Source: Archilochus colubris
Taxonomy: Eukaryota; Chordata; Aves; Apodiformes; Trochilidae
DNA length: 64,000 bases
Reading direction: 5' to 3'
Assembly (NCBI GenBank): GCA_023079485.1
Contig: CM041098.1
Location: 434,001-498,000, forward strand
Shown: positions 29,601 through 41,139 of the stretch, piece by piece
Position numbering within the stretch: the stretch's first letter is position 1
Layout: the number at the start of each line of letters is the position of its first letter
Notes under the pieces: generated by a model
What the model saw: the letters and a program-made list of their open reading frames with translations, nothing else
Told to the model about the DNA's origin: nothing
The model's database searches: none
Made by a program: the position numbers and the translations under genes

Positions 29601-30731
29601 CAAAATTGATTTGCTTCATTAAACAGGAGCCAGAATAAGCTGCAGTTGCAAGAGAGAGGTGATCCTTGTTTGTAAAACTAGCAATACCAGTTGGGAAAAG
29701 GAGTAACAAGCAGTGAAGAAACTAATTCCCTTCAAGCAATTGAAATAACAGTTTTCAAGGTAAAACAATGAAAAACCCAAGGCCAATAAAAAGAAACATT
29801 GTTTTTGCTTGAAGTTCACCACCAGCCTTGGCAAGTGGCATGTTGCATTCCCCAAACTCATGGGAAATTTGTTTCCTGTCATGTCAGGAGAAAAATGCCA
29901 TTATTGCTATGGCTCCTCTGGAGCCTGTCATTGCCAAACATTATAAATTACACTTCATCAAAACACTTGGCAAATGTTACCTGGAAGGTCAACACTCTGT
30001 CTACCTGAGCAATGTTACTCTAATTCTATTCTTATTATAGGAAGGACTGGTAGAGGTGGAAACACTGCACCACACACAGGCATGTCCCAGTCCCATAATT
30101 AACACCAAAGATGAGCTATGGAGCTTCACTGGATGAGAAGTCCCTCAGGTTGAGTCACGGCCTGGGGCAATAGGCTTGGTCAGGCACTTCTGTGCCACTA
30201 CATTCCTTTAGCAAAAGCAGTGACACCACGTTGCTACATCTCAGTGTTCTATTGCAGCCAATCCTACTGGAATGCAAACCTGTGGGAGGGGTATTTCAAG
30301 CATTGCTGTTGGCAGCCCCTGAAGTCCTTCATGGAGCTGAAGAAATAAGAGGCCTCTGGAGTAAAGGAAGGGAAGCTGCATCAGTGAAGTACCTGCTACT
30401 GACCAACAAGCACACAGGTTAAATAACACCAGGATCAGGACACTGGAACTGCTGCCACTTCTGGAGATCAAGCTCAAGTGCCAACAAAAACGTGACACAA
30501 TGCTGTGTCAAGCTCTGCTCCCAGTAAAGGAATGCAAGGTATGGGGTTAATCAAGCAATTATTGGGGAAAAGTAGAATAGGATGGGATGAGTACAAGGGG
30601 CTCAAGAAAAAAAAGCAAAAATCTCATTCCAATACTTTCAAAGATACAGATACTATATGCATATAGGAGTTGTGCAAAACGCAGTTCAGGACTTGGACAC
30701 TGATAACATTCCAGTGCACTCAGCACTCGGG

Positions 30732-30757
30732 GATAATCCTCCTCAGGGTGGATTATC
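30732..30757. promoter_or_regulatory. Inverted pair of TAATCC motifs
   Basis: GATAATCC and GGATTATC form 8-bp inverted arms separated by 10 bases, and the spacer itself contains cct and agg that could extend the pairing. TAATCC/GGATTA is the core preferred by OTX/PITX/bicoid-type homeodomains. A functional role is inferred only from the symmetry and motif. Confidence 0.2.
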
Positions 30758-33700
30758 AGGGCTAACTCAGAGTTCTATAATAACAGGACTGTGAGGCAGG
30801 AAACAAGACTAATCACAAAAAAACCCAAAACAAACTAAACAACCTGTATAATCACAAAACATTTGTTTTCATATTGGATGACTTAATTTTCAATATTTTT
30901 CCCCTTACAGTTTATTAAGAATTGGTATTCTCTCTTGCAGGTAAAGCACTCAAAGCATTAAATTCCTTCATATATTAATTGGAATGAAATAAATCTTCAT
31001 CAGCTGTTTCCTAAAGAAAAGCTTTCATAGACATGTCTCTTCTAACAGCCCAGAGTTTAACAGAGCAAAACAAACGACAGGTACTTAATTCCAAATACAC
31101 TTTGTTCAATTTTCTCAATATTAGCATTTTTATTGTAGAAAATCTCCAACGTGCAGCAGTATTAATTACTGCATATTTGAATAATGTCACTGTCTCACTT
31201 AGATCCAAAACATTATATAAGGTAAATACTGAAAATCGGCTCATGGGCTTTTTATAGCACAAGGCATTTTTTTCTTAGCACAAGCCTGTGTTTTCTTTAT
31301 GTTAAACTGAGTTAAGAAATAAAAGCAGCTCAAAGACACACACCTCGTATGATTACATCCTTCTCTAAATCATAAGAATAAGGTGACAATAAACTGCCCT
31401 TGCCAATGTACTCTTGTAGCATCATAACATTAAACAAGTTCTTTTAATTTTGTTTCACAAATAGTTCCTATTCTTGTATGTTTTACTACACAAACTGTAC
31501 CTGGGACATGAAACTTCATCAGGCTCCAGGTCCAATACCTCCTGGTTCAGCTCTGCACTGACCCTTTTGACAGGCACACATACACCCCAGGCCACATCCC
31601 CATTGCTTCTCTCAACTGAGAGAGATTTGAATCATAATGACATCCTGGACCCTTTACAAGTGTATTTCAAAAATAACCACAGTGCATTTACCAGTCATAG
31701 CAGTATTTATTTTGGTGTCTTTTAAGTGCCTAAGATTTTTTAAAAAGGCATGCCCTGTTACCCCTCTTAAAATTTATTGAAGAGTTCCAGAAAGCCTAAC
31801 TTAGGCTTCCTCTCCTATAGATAACCAATTTCAAGAAAAAAACTCAATGAGAATTAAAACAACAAAGTATTTGGTCTTGCATCATTTTATCCACAATAAT
31901 CTTAACTCACAGGGCACTCTGAATACACAGCAAATCTCTGCTGGTAAAGCTGAGGCTCCATTGCTATGTAACAGCAAACAGTAGACCTAGATGGCAGAAA
32001 ACTATGTGACAGGAAGTAGCCTTTTATTTTCAAAGTCACTGATCAAACTCAAGACTTCATTGGCAGCAGTTGCCATTTAAAGCTCATTACTATTTCTAGA
32101 ACAGTGATCATGTCCCCCACTCCTACTTGCACACCCAAAGCAGCTCTCATTATTTACAACTTATTTCAAAACTGCCTGAAAGGACTTTGACAAGACAACA
32201 AATGTAAACTAACCTCAGGAAGACAGACTATTATGCAAAGCAACGGAAACATTTACATTATCATTATTGTATTTTTCCTCTTACACAGATGAGATGTCAG
32301 CTTCAGCCCATCAGTTCAATCTGCTCCTACATTTACCTTTACATGATAATGGCTTCAAATGTGAAAAAAACCACTAAACACTCCTATTTAATCTGCTGTT
32401 CACCAAAACAAATTATTCTGCATTTTCTCCTGGTTGCAGTAACAAAAGTTCACAAGTTAATTTGTCACTGTTCACTCTCACTGCTGCCAGGACTCCAACA
32501 TTCTGGACCATTTACTAAACTAAACATTCAGCAAAGCATTCAGCAGCTCCTTTACAGCCAATGGAGAAACTGCAAAAAAAAATCACATATTAATTAGCCA
32601 ATTAAAAAGAAGTTTTTGACCAGTGCAGCAACATCCATATAGCAATAAATTATTTGCCAGTACACCATGATGTGCTGCCTAGCTCTATCAGCTAGGGCAG
32701 AAAACCATGTTAACCAAGCAAACACAGTAAATCTGACTGGTAAACTGCAAGCACTCACAGTCAGACCAACAGCGTTGTTGAGTTCCCAGAAAAATAATTG
32801 CACACAAACCATGAGGTTGGAATAAGTGCAGAGGCCACAGCCACACCACTGCCCAGCCTCCCTGCCAAGCCATGCCAAAGGAACCAGAACACAGCACTGG
32901 AGGGAGCTGCAATGCCTCAGCTGGTCCTAATAGCAGCACCAGACCCAAGTTTTGAAGACTGCTGTAAGAAGCCCACCCACAAATCTTTGTATTTTGAGAA
33001 CTCTGTAATAGCTCTCAGTCAAGTGCAAGCCATCTGAACAAGCTGTTGAGTCACTGTATTTCCTCCCAGCCCAGTTTTAACTTGTGACTCTAAACACAGA
33101 AACTGAAGCTTGTTAAAAAGGAAACCTTTCAGAACTGGCAGATCTTACATGACCACCCTCAGAAGCCACGTCTCCAGCTAGCCAGGCAATGACCAACCAT
33201 GGAGTCCTGGTCAAGCTGTCTTTGCTGCAACTCAGATAAAGCAGCAAAACAGCCTGTGAAAGATCAGTTCTGTTAAACAACTCCAGGATTTCTCAAATAT
33301 CCTGGTTGTGTAGAAAAGACTGAACTGTGATGGAAATTAATGCCTAACTTAAAATTCAATATGTAGTCACTTGATCATCAATATTCCTTTCTTGATATGA
33401 AGGATAAGAGGAATTGCAAAAAACATCATAAACTATTTATAATAGCACTCTTGATGTCAAGTCCAGGGCTGCACTCACGAAGTGAGCACTCACCCCGGGC
33501 TCCTACTGGTGTTAGTAAAATGAACTAAGCATTTCCCAGTTTGAGATTATGCTGAGCAAGCAAAAACAATAACATAATTCTTAAATTGTCATCTCCCAGG
33601 CATGAGATTTGCAGCTGTGATAAACTTGAGTGCTTTACAAAAACCCCAACATTCAGAAAAACTGGACATTCAGCAACATGGTTAAGGCTACCAAATATCT

Positions 33701-34268
33701 TAGTGGCAAATTAATCTCTCAAAGTGGGAGACTCTTGATTTCTCTTACTGAATAGCAAGCAAAAGAGCCTTTCTAAAAGCGTAAGAAGCATGAAAAGCAA
33801 TAGTTAAGCAGCTAATAAGCTGACACAACTTCTTTCCAAAGCAGATATGCTTACTCTTCACGTGAGGTAGTTCTTCTAGACACATATAGTCCTCTGCCGA
33901 AAACTACCTTAAATAGCTTGGTAAGATGACCTGATCACACAGGGTAGCAATAGATGTCTTCTTACAAGAAAGACCCTGCTAAAACCCAGACGTAGTTTTC
34001 ACAGAGAGCACTCCCTTTTTCTCCCCTCATGCCTACTTCTCCCAGGAAGGTAAACAGGACACCTGTACAGTATAATTTTAAATAATCAACTTGACACAGG
34101 GGAAAACATACTATTGATGAGGGAGCCTTCTAGCCTTCTGACATGTTTTCGTTTGTTTTCTATTCTATTATTTTCTCATTGTTTTCTATTCTCACAATAA
34201 TAAAAAGCTTTCATTTATAATCATTATAAACTCCCACACTAACTTAAAGAGGAAAGACTCTGCACACT

Positions 34269-34296
34269 CAGTGTCTTCTGCACAACCAGTGTCTTC
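34269..34296. repeat. 10-bp direct repeat, 18-bp period
   Basis: CAGTGTCTTC occurs at 34269-34278 and at 34287-34296, just left of an A/T homopolymer block. Confidence 0.7.
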
Positions 34297-34301
34297 GGAA
34301 T

Positions 34302-34333
34302 AAAAAAAAATTTTTTTTAATTTTTTTTTAAAA
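34302..34333. repeat. A9-T8-A2-T9-A4 block
   Basis: Runs of A and T alternate in a self-complementary block, which could fold or reflect a decayed poly(A)/poly(T) tail. Confidence 0.8.
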
Positions 34334-35821
34334 GCTACATACATTATTTACAACCAGAGCCAAAAGGAAGGTATAAAATTACTTCAGCTTGATAAATGGA
34401 GTAAATGTCATCCAGTTATCTGCAGCACAAGCCTCTGACCTAATGCACATCTTTCTGAAGCCAGGAGTGCACCCTGGAGACCAGCAAACACTTACCGTAA
34501 TTATTTACTGTCTTCTGAAAAGACCTGCTGTGATCTACACACAGTAAAACGACAATTACTGAATGTGGATAAAACCACAAAAACACATTGTTACAGCCTA
34601 TGCTATTTTGTCATGGCAACACTGTAACTCCAATTGAATTGTCAGGCTCCTGCTTTAATGTGAAACAATAACAGATCTTTAAGTCAGCAATCTGCAAGAT
34701 TTTCCTTCCTAGAAAAAAAAAAACAAACGGAAAAATAAAGAGGATGCTATCAAAATTTATGAACTGATAGCTTTCTAAACACAGCTTCTGATTACATCCA
34801 CGAGATAAGACTGATTTTGATCAAGACCACGGGCTGGCATTTCGAGCTTGCTAAGGATCAGGCTGGGAAGGAGGATTTACACTTGTAAACACTGCACTGT
34901 GACACTTGGAGCAAGACTTTCAACAGCAAATTCTTGGCAAACCCTGCGGGTGAAAACTCTTTAGCTACAATAAATACCTTAGCTGTATAAATGCACTCAA
35001 AGAAAAGAAGACACTGGTAAAATCTAATCCACACTTGTCAAATTCAAAGCAGGAGACAACGAAAGCCCATGGCAACTTCTGGCTGCAGGCACAGAGTGCA
35101 GCAGCATGAGAGTGGCACAGTAAATCTACAAGGTGAACCTGGTGGCCTTTGTCTTTCTGTTTAACTACTGAAACTACTGCTTCAGGAGCAGTAACTTCAT
35201 AGTTCCAGCTACTCCTACTAGGAATTACCTAATGAAACTTCTTACAAAAAAAAAAAATATAAAGACTGAACACACACTACAATCATAGAGAAAACAACAA
35301 ATCAAGGAGAGATGGCAAACGGGACTGTGTAAAATAAATCAGTCAGTGGGATAAACAACTAAACAGACTACACAGGTTTTGAGTGTTTAATATCTTCATA
35401 ACTGAAACTGATTTAAGTATGCATATCTACACAATAATTCACATTTCTTTTCAGTATCTTCAAAGCATATGAATTAGAAGGTAAGCCATTATTTCTATGT
35501 ACTGTGGTTTTAACACCTTGCACAAGGAGAAAAATTGAGCAATGAAGTATTAAAGCCAGGAAAAAAAGAATGAAACTTGGCCTGAAAAACTTTCAGAAAC
35601 AGTTGGTGTATTTTGTATGTTTGTGTGCAAATGCACTTGGTTTATGAACTAACCATAAAAAAAATAACAACAGTCAAGCAAATACTGGTGCTTCTCCAGC
35701 TATCATAATCTCATTGATTTACTTGGGTGTTTTACAGACTACACACACCTTATCAGCTATATATGTTCCTTTATTTAATATGAAACTAAAAAAACCTTTT
35801 AAGATCTAATTTACAGGCATA

Positions 35822-35839
35822 TAACCACAGCTGTGGTTA
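35822..35839. promoter_or_regulatory. 18-bp perfect palindrome: RUNX sites around an E-box
   Basis: TAACCACAGCTGTGGTTA equals its own reverse complement. Each half carries AACCACA, or TGTGGTT on the other strand, the core recognised by RUNX factors. The centre is CAGCTG, an E-box of the class bound by bHLH factors. It is followed by an A-rich stretch. The motif content is seen directly; any binding is inference. Confidence 0.35.
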
Positions 35840-36572
35840 CAAAAAGCAGATGAGATTCACATCAGTTTAAAAGAAATTATTAACAAAATGGGAAGTGCAC
35901 GTGTCTTGTTTCAGGAAGAAAACTTCTTAGAAGTAAATCAAATATAATCAAACTCATTTTAAATTTCATTTCAAATTCCAGTGAACCAGTTAAAGTTAAT
36001 GAAATTCCACATATCACCCTCTTCCATCGTTCCAAAATCAGCAGTTCCATATGGAGGCAGATACCAGATAATTCCAAACAACCTTTAAAATTAAGGAACA
36101 ACACGATGTAGCAGTTGAGCAGAAGATTCTCTGTATCATTTTAACAACCCAACCAGATTAGTAGTCCCTTCTCTCTTATTTCATCTTTGAATTCTGAAGT
36201 TACAGGGTTTTTTCTGTGAAGTTTTACCTAACTGATATTTGAGTAGCACTTGAAGAAGCAAAACAATTACTGATTGTCACTGACATCACCCTGGGAAACA
36301 TAAACTTCCAATTAAGAGATACAAACACCAATAAGAAAGATCAAAAACCTCCTTTTATAGATGTTAGATTACATATTTTAATTTGCTACACTTTTTCTCT
36401 GCATTTTAATCACTGGTTTTGGGATGAAAATTACCTTTTTTCTTTATAGCTAGATAATGGCAAACAATATCTGAAACAATATTAAAAAATTTGCTTCCAT
36501 TTCTTGAATTGTTAGAAGTGCTTTTTCCTTGATTCAGTTTTCTCACTGAAAGTATCTGCAATTTTAATTATT

Positions 36573-36614
36573 ATGAATATATTACACAATATATTCATAT
36601 AGTATGAATATATT
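36573..36614. repeat. AT-rich inverted repeat with third copy
   Basis: ATGAATATATT (36573-36583), a 4-base spacer acac, and its exact complement AATATATTCAT (36588-36598) form a perfect 11-bp hairpin. A further direct copy of ATGAATATATT follows at 36604-36614, so two alternative hairpins are possible. Confidence 0.8.
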
Positions 36615-36889
36615 GTAAAATATATAAATTTTAATTATCTTTTATTATTTATCCTAGATAAAACATTTAAGAATCTTTAGAACCTAGGAAATCAAGGAAA
36701 AAAATTACGTATTTCCACTGCAGAACCAACTCAAGGGTTCATTCACCATCCAACTTAAACCCCTTATCTAAACTAAAGCAAACAAAAATCTATGAGTCTC
36801 AAAGCCAGTCTTTCTAGAAGAAAAGGCTCAAAAGCTTATGAGAAAGTCATTTTGTGGGATATTTAACATTCCATCTAACATTTATTCCC

Positions 36890-36903
36890 ATATATATATA
36901 TAT
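36890..36903. repeat. (AT)7 microsatellite
   Basis: Seven AT dinucleotides in a row. Confidence 0.9.
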
Positions 36904-38160
36904 GTATTCCTTCTTCTAATATCAACCAGATGTGACAATGAAGACTAAGCAGGACTGTAAAAGATGTTAAAATATCCTGCAGTTCAGCATTTTAGGAGAG
37001 CACTGGATTAAAAATGCAAAGGTACCTGGAGATACATGATTGATAGAGGAAGTACTTTTAATCTGAGAAGCATTCTGAATTAAATTTTATTAGTAGTAAG
37101 AAAGAAGGCATTTCAGTGAAAAAGCATAAAAAACAATCTCCAGCTTTTCATGCACATTGTTGATTAAGAAAACTATGTTCTACATCTGAGTTTCCAGCAG
37201 CAAGACTGAAGATGCTCTGCTGATTCTGAGCTAAGTTCATTCCCCCAGTAAGACTGGTAGATTTCAACCCAGATGACAGAACCCTGGAAAAAGTCTTCAC
37301 ATTTGTTTTGCAACCTTTAGTATTCCTGAAACATGAACAAGTCTTCCCAGAAACCCTCCAGCACACGAAATTCCTGCATATAGAGGCAGGTCGCTCACTC
37401 CATCTCCACCAGGTTTTATTAATGCTCATCCATATGCCCAACTTGCACACCATTACCCAGTTACTTAACTTAAAATGCAATCTTAGCATTTAATTTTCAA
37501 AATACTGAGTCTGGACCTTCATGAACAAAGCTGTAGCTGATTCTGGTTCACTGCATGCCTGCCAAAGGCAGAAGCTGCAGACACCTCTTCATTTTCAAGA
37601 AGTAAGACTCCACATCCAGGCCATACTTCATGGCAACATTTAGCTCTAAAGTTCTGCACCAGTGGAGCTGTAACAAGCTTCATTACAAGACTCCCATTAT
37701 GGACTTCCTACTGTATCAGGATTAAAACTACTTACAAACAGTAAGAAAATTGACTCATAGCTTAGTAATTCACAGACAAAAGTGAAAACAGGGCCCATGA
37801 CATCATATAACATAATGGAGAGTTAAGATCACTTTATCTATACTTAAAATTTATTTTGATTCACATATGGTACCTTGCACAGAGTCTACATCACCCGTGT
37901 ATCACACACTCATCCATTTTTGCTTTACTTCTTTTACAGCCCTGCTTTTTTCACAAAAGGCAAAGTCAGAGCAGACTCATGCCTCTTCAGGAAAGGGTTT
38001 TACTCAGAAAACCAGTTGGAAACAAAGTAGACTGGCAATGCTGGATTTCAGACAAGTCATAACAGGCTTGAGAAAGAACAACTCTGAAATGTAGAAGTAG
38101 GACCAAGAGAGTGTCAGAAAAATTATCAGACAAATATTTATATTTCCCTCAAAATATAAA

Positions 38161-38185
38161 TGTGTATATATATGTGTGTGTGTGT
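38161..38185. repeat. (TG)/(TA) dinucleotide repeat
   Basis: TGTG, then a TA run, then six TG units form a compound alternating purine-pyrimidine tract. Confidence 0.9.
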
Positions 38186-38492
38186 TTTAATGTATTTTAC
38201 TAATTATAAGAGGCAATAAATCCCTCATTCTTACTCCATCACTGAAAAAAACAAAACTAAACTGCATTCGGAACCACAACAGTTCACTTACCTAAGATTT
38301 ATTTACTAAGATATACACTATATTTATATAATACTTAAACGTTTCAAAGAAAAAACAAGTTGCAACTGACAAGGAGTGCTGAAGTCTAAAGCACTATTAA
38401 ATAAGCAAGACTTGTGTAATGTGGATACATTGAAAATAAAAAAATTGCCTCCTGAATCAGCAAAACCCTGACTCCTCCAGAGGTTTACTCTA

Positions 38493-38578
38493 TTTAAAAT
38501 GTATCAAAATTAGTTCCATCAACCTTGCCTCCACGGCTTCTGATGAGAATGTTTAAAATGTATCAAACTTATTTCCAT
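38493..38578. repeat. 27-bp direct repeat, 59-bp period
   Basis: TTTAAAATGTATCAAA begins at 38493 and again at 38552. The match continues with two mismatches through TTCCAT, so about 25 of 27 bases agree. The intervening sequence does not repeat beyond that. Confidence 0.8.
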
Positions 38579-38795
38579 GAGCAAAACCTCATCAACAGAC
38601 CCGCTGCTTTGTCAGGACTAAAAAGATAAAATGCCAGTGATGAGCCTCCAGACAGCTGATGCAAACCGGCAGCAAATACAAGAATTCCAGGAAACCTGGA
38701 TACAAAGAGAAGACCTTCATTTACCAGTTTGCAACCTCTGGCAATAATTGGTGAGAAGAAGGAACATTTTACTATAAAAATCCAGAGGAAAAAGG

Positions 38796-38960
38796 CGAGA
38801 ATCTGCAGCACGCCAAAACCGTCAAGAGAAGGGAACGGAGGCGGAGAGGAGCAGAGCCCGGGAGAGCTCCGTCCCGGTGGCTTCAGGAGACAGCGATCAG
38901 TGAGGAGGGAGAAAACGCTAATTGTTCTCTTTCTTTTCTTAATAGCCCTTTCCCCGGGGG
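38796..38960. promoter_or_regulatory. CpG-dense patch inside intron 4
   Basis: Roughly eleven CpG dinucleotides fall within about 165 bp (for example ggcgag, cacgcc, accgtc, aacggaggcgg, cccggg, ctccgtcccgg, gcgatc, aacgct, ccccggggg). The flanking kilobase has only a few. The patch lies inside a 78-codon open frame on the plus strand (38729-38965) that has no recognisable domain. It is too small for a classical CpG island. It could be an unmethylated regulatory element, the first exon of a non-coding or alternative transcript, or a remnant of a GC-rich insertion. The sequence alone does not decide. Confidence 0.35.
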
Positions 38961-39914
38961 ATTAATCTGTTTAAAACCTGTTTTCCCTGTGTTTCTCTCC
39001 CACTCTTAGCTCCTTCCTAAGACTCTTTTCAACGCAGTGTCATTTTCCCTGAAATAATCCCTTGTAATTTGTTCAAACCATAAACCTGGGTACTTCTGCA
39101 ATTTGTAGAACGTGTATGCACAGGTTATTTCCTCACAAAGAAAATAAAAATATTAATAGCTACGGACCATGACAACTTGGAATAAATGTCAATTAATAAA
39201 GACTAATGTTTTGACAGCATTCATTGAGAGGCATTACAGAATACTTCATCTATACTGACTTTAGGCATTTTTATTACAATCGTTATATTCCAAAATTTAA
39301 CAGATGACCCTAGCTGTAAGGACTATATTGCATCACAACCTACTAAAACTTACAGACTGGTACTGAAAAGCCTCGTGTAAGGTTCCTCAAGGCAGATGCA
39401 CACGAGTTACCACTACTCACCCCTCCAATCCCCAAACTGCCAGAAAGTTCCTTTCAGCCAACTGAGATCCATGTACCACGCAACTACTCACAGTGAAACT
39501 TCCAACATGTTGAACTGGATTTTGTATTAGTTGATACATGTTAACACCATAACTTTGCTTTTCTCTTTTTTCTTGAAAGCATCACCACTTCCTTAGACAG
39601 CAAACCTACATGAAGCAATTCTTTGAAATACAGCTGGCAGCTTCTGGACAGCAAATAATGCTGTCTGGAAGTAAGTACCAGCTCACACTTTACACTCAAG
39701 AGAAGTTAAGACACAGATAGAGTTTCAAAAACATGCAAAAACCATCAGGATATAAAATTAAATCAGTCAGCTCTAGTGAAGCCATTGAGCAAATATTTTC
39801 TACTGCATGCAAAAGCTGCAACAAAGCTTGCAAAAACAAGTCTAGCACATATTTTCCAAGCAGATTTTTTTGGATTAAAAGGCAGCTATAGTTAATTATT
39901 ATATTTACACCTTT

Positions 39915-39958
39915 GGGAGGGGGGGGCTGTTTGGTTTTTGTTTGTTTTTTTCCCCCCC
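39915..39958. repeat. G-run / T-rich / C-run tract
   Basis: GGGA is followed by G8 (39919-39926), a T/G-rich spacer of 25 bases, then C7 (39952-39958). The G and C runs are complementary and could form a hairpin. Confidence 0.8.
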
Positions 39959-41067
39959 ACTCTCTGGAACAATGTAATTCACTTACTTGAACAGCTTTTC
40001 ATGAGTAAGTTCAGGCAACAACAAAGCTCACTACAGAAAATCTCCAAAACTATTATCAGTATCACTCCCTGCACAACACTTCAATTTGTCAGCTTCTCAA
40101 ACATGAACAAAGAGCCTACTTTTTAATTAGTCAGCTGATACCAAAGTTAATCTTCACCAACAACATATGCTTTGTACCACCACCAGAAAAAAAATTTACT
40201 ACACTGCCTAAATGTTCTGCTTGGTTGCATGTAGAGGTATTAAAACAATTAGAAAAGCTCCCCATGGACAGAGAAACTTTTCAGCCATCTTGCAATTAAC
40301 TTTCAGAATTTCACAAGCCAAGCCATAAGCTGTTCTACCTGGTCTTCCATAGGTAAAAATCAAGCATAAAGAAACAAGTTTTATACCAGAGCTTGTCTTT
40401 CAGAAGGACAGACAAGATCATGAGTTTAACGTTGGCAGGATTTAAAAATAATTCCAAACAGCTTTTGTCTAGTCCTTTAAAAAGGTAGATGACTCTTCTT
40501 TTGATAGTAATTGTACAGACACCTGCTGATCCATTTTACTTCTATTCACTTTTCAAAAAAAGTATTTTAAGTCATCCTCTCATTGTGCAAACACCACTCA
40601 CTCTCTCCATACATCAAAAAAATGACAATCCTACCTTAGCTTTCTCTTACTGTTCAGACTGTTATTTATGTCATCTGTCTTACAATAGTTTTTATTTTTG
40701 AAGATGATAAAACATAATTTAACATTATTTATAAAACGTTATTATATGGAGATCTAGGCTACTGACTACAGGTCATATATAGGTTTCTATGAGTCCACAT
40801 GGAGAGCTGAAAATAGTTCACCTTGAAGTCATAATGGTGACTACATGAAGAACAGCAAAATTCTGTTCATCTTCCCTCTGATATTTATGCTCTACTGAAT
40901 TACAGCTACACTCATGGAAACATAACACATCACTTTATGAATTCTCATTCACTGGCCATTCTATTATCAGAAAAATTAAACCTCTCACTCACCACAGTCA
41001 ACACGCAAAGGTGCAAATATGCACAATCAGAATAACGAAACAGAAACTGAAATCAGATCATACTTAC

Positions 41068-41139
41068 AATCTCGTCAACTTCTGCGTGTTCTGAAAAAGC
41101 AGCTCTGGAAGAACTTGCAATTTGTTCTTGTTTAGACGC
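41068..41139 (-). CDS. SLIT3: SLIT3 exon 4: third LRR of domain D1
   Basis: Seen: a 72-bp minus-strand exon bounded by acceptor ...acccatttag and donor gtaagtatg. It reads [20 protein letters not shown] then LTR, and ends with TT, the start of a split leucine codon. Human SLIT3 at this place is, from memory, [24 protein letters not shown]. SLIT2 has RLNRNHLQLFPELLF and SLIT1 RLNRNQLHMLPELLF, so SLIT3 is the clear match. The acceptor's pyrimidine tract is weaker than that of exon 2, being interrupted by purines. The next exon should complete the leucine and continue DLSENQIQ, but I could not find it in the remaining 41 kb. The exon does not appear in any ATG-started frame of 60 codons or more, so it is easily missed. 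Confidence 0.97.

Larger units (their letters stand above)
1..41067 (-). other. SLIT3: SLIT3 intron 4, 5' part (more than 41 kb)
   Basis: This stretch runs from the donor of exon 4 to the window edge. I searched by eye on the minus strand for the next LRR exon, using the expected reverse complement of NQIQ, RKAFRG and DLKNL with a donor, and found none. The open frames here are short, lack recognisable domains and mostly overlap on both strands, as expected by chance. No tRNA, snRNA or known microRNA was recognised. The mir-218 mature sequence, hosted by a later SLIT3 intron in other vertebrates, is absent. The sequence is AT-rich, with scattered A/T homopolymers and a few microsatellites listed separately. 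Possible regulatory sites are the palindromes at 30732 and 35822 and the CpG-dense patch near 38.8 kb. Very long 5' introns are usual for Slit genes. Confidence 0.85.

Noticed and set aside
33661..33690. acatggtta word, considered as part of mir-218
   Set aside because: The match stops after the first bases. The full mature sequence and hairpin are absent, and the microRNA is expected in a later intron.
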